Positions 37,960-45,948 of a stretch of DNA of 45,948 nucleotides are shown one piece after another. Where the stretch lies: assembly GCA_028580875.1 (NCBI GenBank), contig JAJSDS010000002.1, forward strand, positions 1-45,948. The letters run 5' to 3'. Made by a program: the position numbers and the translations under genes. The stretch's first letter is position 1. Each line of letters starts with the position of its first letter. The DNA comes from Nitrosotalea sp. Its GTDB lineage: Archaea; Thermoproteota; Nitrososphaeria; Nitrososphaerales; Nitrosopumilaceae. The notes below the pieces were generated by a model that was not told where the DNA came from, searched no databases, and saw only the letters and a list, made by a program, of their open reading frames with translations.

Positions 37960-39126
37960 ATGAAAACTTGGTGTCTTTCAATTGCTGTTGTTCTAACTGT
38001 TTCTGTTTTAATGTGCAATGGAAATGTCTTTGCCGATAATGCAAATCCAAACCAATGGCACAAATTATATCTTTTAGGAAAATTCACCCATGCATATCCT
38101 CCAAAACCAGATCAGATATTCGTGGTTCAATATCGTGTGACAAATGCCACATTACAATCGATTAGTGGAACTTCTACAAGTATTTCGGTTACTGCAAATA
38201 CTGATAACAGAGGATTACTTGAGATCAAGTTTCCAAGAAATATGCCTTATACTAATTTAGATCCTAATGTTCGAGATTTTTTCATACTGATAAACGGCTT
38301 TGGTTCTTGGTCATATTATCATCCTGATAGTCCCATGACTGAGGATGCAAGAAAACAACTGCTGAATACAATAACCCATCCTCCACCTTATCCTGACTCA
38401 TACTCTCGAAGCGATGATTGTTATTATTTATTCAATATTCCATTTTATACATATGCAAAAATAGATATTGAATATGGGCTAAATGGATTGATCCTTTCCC
38501 CATATCACGGTGACAATATTACATCATCCTGCAATGATATCACAATTGCAAAATTACCGCCCTTAAAACAAATTGAAGTTGGCATGTTGCCAAAAGATGT
38601 GACATGCAGTGTCGGACTTGATGTGGTAATACACCCAGATAACAAGACCATATCATGTATGAAACCATACACTATCACAAAATTAACAGAGAGAGGTAAG
38701 TGGATAAGACCTCCATTAGATCTTCACATGAGTCCAAAAATTGTACTGACAAATTCTTCCTATGTTGGAATAGACAAAGACGAAATGTCTATTGTAACAA
38801 TTAACAACCGGACGTATTACCAAACCACTCTAGGATATTCAATTGATGATTTGAAATACGGTACAATCGAAAAGTTTGAAAATGTCACTTTTGCATTTCC
38901 TCAAGGACTGGCACGTACTATTGAAGGCGGTAAGACAACACTTGATATCAAATTTCAAGACCACAGAGAAGAAATCTATGATGGAATTCCTACACGATAT
39001 GGACCATATGCCAATAATGCTATCACACTCCTTAGTAACCATATTTTACCACAAGCTGGTATCACGTATTATGATGATCAAATCAAGCTACTAGTGAGTA
39101 CAGAAAAGAATGGAACGCAAAAATGA
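37960..39126 (+). CDS. Secreted protein of unknown function (paralog of 32669-34054)
   Basis: MKTWCLSIAVVLTVSVLMCNGNVFA signal; ORF-track start 37879 reads through repeat R3. Confidence 0.8.
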   Translation: MKTWCLSIAVVLTVSVLMCNGNVFADNANPNQWHKLYLLGKFTHAYPPKPDQIFVVQYRVTNATLQSISGTSTSISVTANTDNRGLLEIKFPRNMPYTNLDPNVRDFFILINGFGSWSYYHPDSPMTEDARKQLLNTITHPPPYPDSYSRSDDCYYLFNIPFYTYAKIDIEYGLNGLILSPYHGDNITSSCNDITIAKLPPLKQIEVGMLPKDVTCSVGLDVVIHPDNKTISCMKPYTITKLTERGKWIRPPLDLHMSPKIVLTNSSYVGIDKDEMSIVTINNRTYYQTTLGYSIDDLKYGTIEKFENVTFAFPQGLARTIEGGKTTLDIKFQDHREEIYDGIPTRYGPYANNAITLLSNHILPQAGITYYDDQIKLLVSTEKNGTQK

Positions 39127-39156
39127 ACTGTATAGTAGCGTGTCCGGCCCGATCCA
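39112..39156 (+). repeat. tRNA-Val 3'-end-containing direct repeat, copy R4
   Basis: GGAACGCAAAAATGAACTGTATAGTAGCGTGTCCGGCCCGATCCA; overlaps stop codon of preceding gene. Confidence 0.9.
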
Positions 39157-39208
39157 CTACTTCAAAACAATAGTAAACCAGTAATACTTCTACTACCTCA
39201 GATAGGTA

Positions 39209-39628
39209 ATGTCTGAAAGACAAAAAATCAAAAAGATTTTGGTACCATTGGATGGTTCAAAAAATTCCATACGAGGTTTAAAGACTGGAATCCACCTTGC
39301 AAAAGAACATGAAGCATCACTAACTGTCATTCACGTAGTACACACGTCACATAGAAAAGAACTCAAGCAAAAAAAACTAGAAGAAGATATTCCTCCAGAA
39401 TTCATACTCTTTGCAAAAAGTCTTGCGGTCAAAAATGCAGTTCCATTTTACAGCAGAATACTTACAGGAGACCCAGGGTATTCCATAGTGGAATATTCCA
39501 ATACGCACAACATCGATGTTATTGTAATAGGTGCCAGAGGCTTGAGTGCTCTTAAGAAGATCTTTCTTGGAAGTGTTTCAAGTTATGTGATGCACAAGTC
39601 AAAGGTTGCAGTAATGTTGATAAAATAA
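39209..39628 (+). CDS. Universal stress protein (UspA family)
   Basis: KKILVPLDGSKNSIRGLKTGI...VIVIGARGLSALKKIFLGSVSSYVMHKSKVAVMLIK. Confidence 0.93.
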   Translation: MSERQKIKKILVPLDGSKNSIRGLKTGIHLAKEHEASLTVIHVVHTSHRKELKQKKLEEDIPPEFILFAKSLAVKNAVPFYSRILTGDPGYSIVEYSNTHNIDVIVIGARGLSALKKIFLGSVSSYVMHKSKVAVMLIK

Positions 39629-39671
39629 TTTGAAATGTTTTTGGCTTTGAATCACATATAATCAAGAAACC

Positions 39672-42191
39672 ATGTCGTTAGAAAAAACTGAAGAAGCATT
39701 TTGGCATATCCCATCGCTAGACCTGGTTCAAAAACTCAATACTTCTTTTGATGGCCTCACTGACAAAGAAGCAGAAACAAGACTTCAACATTATGGCTTT
39801 AACTCACTGAAAAAACAGAAAAGATCTGGAGGGTTTGTTCTTTTCCTTAGACAATTCAAAAGCCCAATTACTCTTATTCTTCTTGGTGCAGCAGTACTCT
39901 CATTATTTTTGTTTGATTCAACTGATGCACTGATAATATTTGTAATTATATTTTTGAGTAGTTTGTTGGGTTTTTGGCAAGAACGTCAGGCTTCAAACTC
40001 AGTCAAAAAATTACTTGCAATGATTCGTGTTACAGTACCAATAATCAGATCTCGGATACAAAAAGAAATTCCATCTGAGAATATTGTACCAGGCGATATC
40101 ATCCTTCTTTCTGCAGGCAGTAAAATCCCTGCAGACTGTGCCATCTTGGAATCAAAAGACCTCTTTATCAACGAAGCAGTATTGACAGGAGAGACATATC
40201 CAGTTGAAAAGATAATCGGAACAGTTCCATCTGATACTCAAATCTCAAAAAGAACCAACTCCCTTTTCATGGGAACATCAGTAGTAAGCGGTAGTGGAAA
40301 AGCGTTAGTAGTCAAGACAGGACAGCAGACTGAATTTGGAAATATCTCAGACAGATTACGACTTCGCGTTCCGGAGACAGAATTTGAGCGAGGCATAAAA
40401 CAATTCGGTTATTTTCTCATGCAAGTAACATTGGTCCTAGTAATTGCAATATTTGCAATTAATGTTTATTTTTCAAGACCTGTTTTAGAATCTCTTCTTT
40501 TTGCTTTGGCACTTGCAGTGGGGCTTACCCCTCAGTTACTGCCAGCTATAATTAGTGTTAACCTATCGCATGGCGCAAGGCGTATGGCTACTCAAAAGGT
40601 GATTGTAAAGAGACTGTCTTCAATCGAAAACTTTGGTAGCATGAATATTCTCTGCTCCGACAAGACTGGTACTTTGACAGAAGGAATAGTAAAGATTAGA
40701 TCATTTCTTGATACAAGCGGTGCAGAAAATGAAAAAGTGTTGTTTTATGCTTATCTTAATGCAGTTTATGAAACAGGTTTTACAAATCCAATAGACGAGG
40801 CTATTAGAATCCATAAAAAGTTTGATCTTAGCAATTGTGCAAAGCTTGACGAAGTTCCATATGACTTTAATCGTAAAAGAATAACTGTACTGATTTCTAA
40901 AGAAAATAAACATGTGATGATTAGCAAGGGTGCATTACTGAATATTCTTCCTACTTGCTCATTTGCAGAGACTCTACAAGGGATTATTGAGATAGATCAA
41001 GTAAAAGAATCGATAATTCAACAATTTGAAGAACTCAGTCAACAAGGCCTTCGTGTTTTAGGGATTTCCTATAAAGAAATTGATTCTGCAGTCATAAAAA
41101 AAATTGACGAGACAAGTATGACCTTCTTGGGTTTTCTGGTGTTACACGATCCACTAAAGGATGGGATAGCAAATACAATAAAGAGCCTGAAAGATTTGGG
41201 CATTTCTTTGAAAGTCATAACAGGAGATAACAAATTGGTTGCATCAAGTCTTGGTAGCCAAGTCGGTCTTTCAAATTCAAAAATTCTCACAGGTATAGAA
41301 CTTGCACACCTAAGTGATGAGGCATTGTATCAACAAGTAAATAACGTAGATATTTTTGCAGAGGTAGAACCAAATCAGAAAGAACGCATAGTGATGGCAT
41401 TAAAAATTTCAGGAAATGTTGTAGGTTTCATTGGTGATGGAATAAACGATTCTCCATCACTTCATGCTGCAGATGTTGGCATTTCGGTTGACAGTGCTGT
41501 TGATGTTGCTAAAGAATCGGCAGACATTGTTTTGCTAGAAAGAAATCTGGATGTACTTGTTGAAGGAGTAAAAGAGGGTCGAAGGACGTTTGCAAATACT
41601 CTCAAATATGTATTCATGGCCACCAGTGCAAATTTTGGAAATATGTTCAGCATGGCAGGCGTGTCTCTTTTTCTTTCATTTCTTCCCTTGTTGCCAAAAC
41701 AAATTCTGCTTACTAACCTACTCACGGATCTACCTGAAACAACAATCGCAACAGACAATGTAGATTTAGAGTTGGTAAGCAGGCCGCATCGCTGGAACAT
41801 AAAATTTATCAGAAAATTCATGATGATGTTTGGGATTTTGAGCTCCTTTTTTGATTTTCTTACTTTTGGAACGCTGTTGGCAATAGGTGCAACTGTAGAT
41901 GAGTTTAGAACCGCGTGGTTTTTAGAATCTGTAGTTTCTGCTTGTCTTATTGTATTAGTTGTTCGTACTAGGCAACCATTTTTTAAAAGTAGGCCGGGAA
42001 AACACCTTCTGATTTCCACCATTGCGGTTATATCAGTAACGTTGTTACTTCCTTTGACTGTATTTCGTAACGTATTTGAATTCGTGTTACCTCCAACATG
42101 GTTTCTTGGAATAATCGCAGTCATAATTGCGGCCTATATCATGTCAGCTGAAATTATGAAAAAATATTTCTACAAAAAAGTACGAGTATAG
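39672..42191 (+). CDS. P-type ATPase, MgtA-like (magnesium-translocating type)
   Basis: CSDKTGTLTEG, TGDN, GFIGDGINDSPSLHAADVGISV; N-terminal cation ATPase domain. Confidence 0.92.
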   Translation: MSLEKTEEAFWHIPSLDLVQKLNTSFDGLTDKEAETRLQHYGFNSLKKQKRSGGFVLFLRQFKSPITLILLGAAVLSLFLFDSTDALIIFVIIFLSSLLGFWQERQASNSVKKLLAMIRVTVPIIRSRIQKEIPSENIVPGDIILLSAGSKIPADCAILESKDLFINEAVLTGETYPVEKIIGTVPSDTQISKRTNSLFMGTSVVSGSGKALVVKTGQQTEFGNISDRLRLRVPETEFERGIKQFGYFLMQVTLVLVIAIFAINVYFSRPVLESLLFALALAVGLTPQLLPAIISVNLSHGARRMATQKVIVKRLSSIENFGSMNILCSDKTGTLTEGIVKIRSFLDTSGAENEKVLFYAYLNAVYETGFTNPIDEAIRIHKKFDLSNCAKLDEVPYDFNRKRITVLISKENKHVMISKGALLNILPTCSFAETLQGIIEIDQVKESIIQQFEELSQQGLRVLGISYKEIDSAVIKKIDETSMTFLGFLVLHDPLKDGIANTIKSLKDLGISLKVITGDNKLVASSLGSQVGLSNSKILTGIELAHLSDEALYQQVNNVDIFAEVEPNQKERIVMALKISGNVVGFIGDGINDSPSLHAADVGISVDSAVDVAKESADIVLLERNLDVLVEGVKEGRRTFANTLKYVFMATSANFGNMFSMAGVSLFLSFLPLLPKQILLTNLLTDLPETTIATDNVDLELVSRPHRWNIKFIRKFMMMFGILSSFFDFLTFGTLLAIGATVDEFRTAWFLESVVSACLIVLVVRTRQPFFKSRPGKHLLISTIAVISVTLLLPLTVFRNVFEFVLPPTWFLGIIAVIIAAYIMSAEIMKKYFYKKVRV

Positions 42192-42303
42192 ATTTATTAT
42201 GAAATGAACCCTCCAAGTACCGAAAAAGTAATGCGCTCACAATGGAATTTAGGTAGTTTATGGTAACTATCTTCAGTACCAAATGGCATAATTGATAATG
42301 TGT

Positions 42304-42423
42304 CTAGTCTTTGTGCTGATGTTTACCAAGTCTACAAATTGAACAAATGTATTTTCCATCCTTTTCAGGTGTCATAACGATGGAATTGCAGTGGCATTCA
42401 CTGCATTGACACTTCAGAGTCAT
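42304..42423 (-). CDS. Cys-rich microprotein, 39 aa
   Basis: Hand translation MTLKCQCSECHCNSIVMTPEKDGKYICSICRLGKHQHKD*. Confidence 0.6.
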   Translation of the reverse strand: MTLKCQCSECHCNSIVMTPEKDGKYICSICRLGKHQHKD

Positions 42424-42493
42424 TCTGACAGTATACCTGTATGATGGTTCTTAATATTTTTCATTATTTCAACAATTCTCAGTTTTGGAATCA

Positions 42494-43855
42494 TCATGAT
42501 CTTTGAGCAAGCCACTTGCCAACCTCCGGCCACAACTTCTCATGAGCTGCCTGACTAATGCAGAGCCCAACATGCCCCGTTGGAAACTCTATCAGTTTTT
42601 TATCAGAGCTACCTATAACATCCATTATGGTTTTGCTTGATGATGGAGGAACAAGATCATCCTTTGTGCCTACAATGTTCAAGACTGGTATTGTGATATC
42701 TTTCAGGTCGATGATATCTGCATCAACTCTCATCTTATTTTTTATCAGTAGATTCTGTCTATAGATTTGATCAACTATCTCGCGATACACTTCTCCTATT
42801 ATTGGCGTACTGTCATAAAGCCAAGTTTCAGTTGTGAAAAATTGCATGATTTCATCAAGTGTTCTGGGCTCGCTAAAATATTTGGGATATTTGAGTATGT
42901 TTTCGATTGGATTTCTCAAAAAGAATGCAAAATTTAAAAGCCATCCCGGAACGTTTCCAAATGTATCTACTAGATTATCTGCATTTAGGTGTGAAGCCCA
43001 GTTTTCTATAGTTGTTTTTTGCTTTTCAATATCTACTGGAGTAGCATGCAATATCAGGTTTTTTACATTATCGTGATTTGTTGCAGAATAGATTAGGGCA
43101 AAAAGTCCACCCCAGCAATAGCCAAACAAGGAAACTTTATCAGAACTAGTAATTTCCTTGATTTTTTCTACTGCATTTTCAACATACTCTTCAGCATATC
43201 TTGCAAGGCTTAGATCCTTGTCATATGATGCAGGAGTTTCCCAGTCTGTTGCATAGACATCAAAACCTTGACTCTGGAGATTCTTTATGACACTAGACTT
43301 TGGCAAAAGATCTAAAATATAATGTCTGTTGATAAGCGAGTATACAATAAGAAGTGGAGTTTTGTATTTAGAGGGAAAATCTGATTTATAGTGGAGAAGA
43401 TGGAATCTACCTCTCATCTCAATTATCTCTGACGGTGTTCGATTGATGCTATCTCTTAGAGGTTCTAGCACCCGATTTGCATACGATATAAAATTGTGAA
43501 AATTTCTAGTGAGTTCCTTGTAATCTGCAAGATTAACTAACTCAAGCCATGAATCAATGTAATCTGTCATGCTTGCTGCCATGGTATTTTCATTTAGAAG
43601 TCTCTCAAGGGTAGAATCAAAAGAGAAACTAATAGTACTCTGAATTTTTTTAACGGTGTCATTTTTTACACTCAGAAATGATTCAAATGCAGTTGCAATT
43701 GATTCGAAAAGTGCAGAATTGTATTTGGATGTAAAATTAAACCATTTTAATGCGTAATTATAGTAGAGGTTAGATTCTTCCATGTTGTTGAATCTATGCA
43801 TTGGAAAACAAGTAGTAATACCACCGAAATAATTTTTTGAAGTATTAAATCCCAT
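42494..43855 (-). CDS. phaC: Poly(3-hydroxyalkanoate) synthase subunit PhaC (class III-like)
   Basis: Lipase-like box GYCWGG, TPLLIVYSLINRHYILDL, DWETP, VGTKDDLVPPSSS, GHVGLCISQAAH. Confidence 0.9.
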   Translation of the reverse strand: MGFNTSKNYFGGITTCFPMHRFNNMEESNLYYNYALKWFNFTSKYNSALFESIATAFESFLSVKNDTVKKIQSTISFSFDSTLERLLNENTMAASMTDYIDSWLELVNLADYKELTRNFHNFISYANRVLEPLRDSINRTPSEIIEMRGRFHLLHYKSDFPSKYKTPLLIVYSLINRHYILDLLPKSSVIKNLQSQGFDVYATDWETPASYDKDLSLARYAEEYVENAVEKIKEITSSDKVSLFGYCWGGLFALIYSATNHDNVKNLILHATPVDIEKQKTTIENWASHLNADNLVDTFGNVPGWLLNFAFFLRNPIENILKYPKYFSEPRTLDEIMQFFTTETWLYDSTPIIGEVYREIVDQIYRQNLLIKNKMRVDADIIDLKDITIPVLNIVGTKDDLVPPSSSKTIMDVIGSSDKKLIEFPTGHVGLCISQAAHEKLWPEVGKWLAQRS

Positions 43856-43875
43856 GTTTTATTGCCTAATTCCAT

Positions 43876-44010
43876 CTAAAGCGATGGTCCCTTTACAATA
43901 TTGCTACATTTGGGACAAGTTCTTGACATGATTGGTTCTCCATGCTTCATAATTATATCAAACTGATTTCCGCATTTATTACACATGTATGGCACATGTA
44001 TTGTTGTCAT
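43876..44010 (-). CDS. Zinc-ribbon microprotein, 44 aa
   Basis: Hand translation MTTIHVPYMCNKCGNQFDIIMKHGEPIMSRTCPKCSNIVKGPSL*. Confidence 0.7.
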   Translation of the reverse strand: MTTIHVPYMCNKCGNQFDIIMKHGEPIMSRTCPKCSNIVKGPSL

Positions 44011-44437
44011 GCGCTACATGACTCCATTTTCCTACTAGAGTGTTTAGAAATTTCTTTATGTAAATCCATTGTACTTTCTTCAATGAATGTCAGATTACAC
44101 CTATAGCATTTCCACACTATTTTGTTCAATACTAGTCATGAGTTTCTGAAACATAATAACATCTTGGACATTCTCAATGATGGTAATGGAATTTGCTAGT
44201 TAAATACGAAGATCATTCAGTACAAACGTCTAAGAATCTGATTTGGTAAAAGTACAATCTGTTTATCGTAAAATCAGTATCAACAATCCGTGACAACAAT
44301 CAAGTCCAAACAATCAATGTATTACTTGGCATTCTAACTTTGGTTACTATTGCAACACTCTTACTACATGTAGTTACACACCAAGGCCAACTCTCTTCAG
44401 GTCAAGGGCAACAAAAAATAAAAAGGAAGGTAATTTC

Positions 44438-44908
44438 TTAGCCTCTTATCATGTCTGCCCAGAATTTTCTGGGCTCCATTGGGATGACATGTGGTCTGCC
44501 TTCTGATTTTTCCTTGATCAGGTCTAACGCATATTCTGCTTCAATTTGCAGTTTTTCTTTTAACTTTCCAGGAAAGAAGCGAGACGGACCGGAAATTGTG
44601 TAATTCATCTTGGCTTCTAGAAGCGTTGAACTTCCAAGCACAGTCAATGAAATATCCTTTGTTCCAGTAATCACTCCTTTTGTCCACTGTGTGTGAACTG
44701 ATTCTTTTGGCAAGAAAGTTATTGTCTGGCTGCATTTGTCGATTTTGTCTAGCATTATCTCACGAACTATCTCATTTTCCTTCTTCGAGGTATTTCGTAG
44801 CAATTTGGTAAGGTTCCAAAATTCGGAATCATTATCAACCTGCGATATGATATTCCAGACTTTTCCTATTGGTGCGTCAATCTGTATCTTGACTCTTATT
44901 TCTACCAT
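44438..44908 (-). CDS. SRPBCC/START-like (polyketide cyclase-like) protein
   Basis: MVEIRVKIQIDAPIGKVWNIISQVDNDSEFWNLT. Confidence 0.8.
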   Translation of the reverse strand: MVEIRVKIQIDAPIGKVWNIISQVDNDSEFWNLTKLLRNTSKKENEIVREIMLDKIDKCSQTITFLPKESVHTQWTKGVITGTKDISLTVLGSSTLLEAKMNYTISGPSRFFPGKLKEKLQIEAEYALDLIKEKSEGRPHVIPMEPRKFWADMIRG

Positions 44909-45028
44909 GTACTGTATTGGTGAAACCAGAATAAATCATGGGAGTATACATTGTAAGACAATGCTGATTCAATCACTAGCAATACGACAAGTTTATCATT
45001 TTCAGATAACAAAAGGATTCGTCATACC

Positions 45029-45565
45029 ATGAGAGAAATAACTAGCAAGAAAAAAACATCAACTATAACATTTAGATTTGATACTGAGATCATAGAAAAA
45101 CTTCAGAAAGAAGCAAAGAATCATCAAGTAACAACTAATACACTTGCAACTCAGGCCTTGAAACGATTTCTAGAGTGGGACATTTATCAACCAAGAGTAG
45201 GGCTGGTCAGCCTCAATAAACCAGTGTTTGTCAAGATCTTCCAAAACTTGAAGGAAAAAGAAATAATAGAAATTGCAAGCACTATGGGCAAGGACGAGAT
45301 GCGAGATGTTGCACTGTTCATGAAAGGAGAGATTAATCTAAACTCATTCATGGACTGGTTTGAGATGCAGATGCTAAACTCTTCTGTACATGTCAGCCAT
45401 ATGAGTGACGACGGCACACATACTTTTGTCATGAAGCATGATCTTGGTAAAAACTGGTCGTTGTACAATAAAACAATCTTGGAGTTGATATTTGAAGAAC
45501 TATTTCAAAAGAAAATTGATGTAAAATATGACAAGAACATGTTTGCTCTACGATTTTCAGAATAA
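45029..45565 (+). CDS. Protein with N-terminal ribbon-helix-helix-like segment
   Basis: KTSTITFRFDTEIIEKLQKEAKNHQVTTNTLATQALKRFLEWD followed by an unrecognised domain. Confidence 0.7.
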   Translation: MREITSKKKTSTITFRFDTEIIEKLQKEAKNHQVTTNTLATQALKRFLEWDIYQPRVGLVSLNKPVFVKIFQNLKEKEIIEIASTMGKDEMRDVALFMKGEINLNSFMDWFEMQMLNSSVHVSHMSDDGTHTFVMKHDLGKNWSLYNKTILELIFEELFQKKIDVKYDKNMFALRFSE

Positions 45566-45611
45566 TAAAAAACAAAGGGCTTGCCAGGCAACCATATTTC
45601 ACATTGCATTT

Positions 45612-45917
45612 CTATGGAAGAAATGCGTGCGTTCTCTGCTTTATTTTGACATCATAAGTTCCCATAATGTGGTCTCCTGGTGCAACGTTGTGATAAGAAC
45701 CAGTCAGCTTTACCAAGTAGTTGTCTTGCGTATCTGCCCAAACTCCACTTTGATCCACTGAAACAACCTTGACTTGTTCAGTGACGTATTGCGGAACCAG
45801 GTTCCAGACAGGCCAGACAGCTGTCATCATGACACCTATGATTGCAAAGATGATTGTCCATGCAAGCAATGGCTGTAGATTTCTGCTTGTTGTGTATTCT
45901 TTGTCCGATGTGCTCAT
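45612..45917 (-). CDS. Small membrane-anchored protein, 101 aa
   Basis: TM segment TIIFAIIGVMMTAVWPVWNLV plus small beta-rich domain. Confidence 0.65.
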   Translation of the reverse strand: MSTSDKEYTTSRNLQPLLAWTIIFAIIGVMMTAVWPVWNLVPQYVTEQVKVVSVDQSGVWADTQDNYLVKLTGSYHNVAPGDHIMGTYDVKIKQRTHAFLP

Positions 45918-45948
45918 GATATCATTACTTCATTCAAAAATATAATGA

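Noticed and set aside
34079-39156. Repeats R1-R4 as a CRISPR array or as degenerate full tRNA genes
   Set aside because: Spacing is 1.2-2.2 kb rather than tens of nt, and the arm upstream of the 14-nt tRNA end cannot form D/anticodon arms or pair with a 5' acceptor strand.
44278-44443. Open frame VKSVSTIRDNNQVQTINVLLGILTLVTIATLLLHVVTHQGQLSSGQGQQKIKRKVIS* (one TM segment)
   Set aside because: No convincing start codon between the upstream in-frame stop and the TM segment; possible small membrane protein but start unsupported.
1-45948. CRISPR arrays, cas genes, rRNA genes, IS transposases or integrases
   Set aside because: Looked for and none seen among the ORFs or as short regular repeats.

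Overview
The window is about 46 kb of a low-GC archaeal chromosome, most likely Thaumarchaeota/Nitrososphaeria. That reading rests on Amt next to paired PII proteins, a PEFG-CTERM surface protein, a thermosome, PAC2 and many CBS/UspA/Hsp20 genes.

Core genes: gatA(partial)-gatB, amt with two PII proteins, a Hsp20/PAC2/thermosome cluster, a class II ribonucleotide reductase that appears frameshifted, a cobalamin adenosyltransferase, ilvA, an Nramp transporter, an Mg-type P-type ATPase, PhaC, tRNA-Phe(GAA) and tRNA-Val(CAC).

The most unusual structure starts at tRNA-Val (32528-32602). Four direct repeats of about 45-60 nt follow it (about 34079, 36275, 37838 and 39112). Each ends in the last 14 nt of the tRNA gene (TCCGGCCCGATCCA or a near match) preceded by a shared arm containing ACTGTACAGT. 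They divide about 6.5 kb into cassette-like modules: a secreted protein, a small-ORF block, a DprA+phosphoribosyltransferase pair, and a diverged copy of the secreted protein. No integrase is visible.

Other notable items: two intergenic structured elements, each with a TATA-like box about 30 nt upstream (15942-16011 and 28513-28590); a decayed cupredoxin; a frameshifted Lrp/RAM-domain ORF; PII proteins lacking canonical ligand residues; and a set of Cys-rich microproteins mostly missing from the ORF track. All calls come from reading the sequence; no database search was run.
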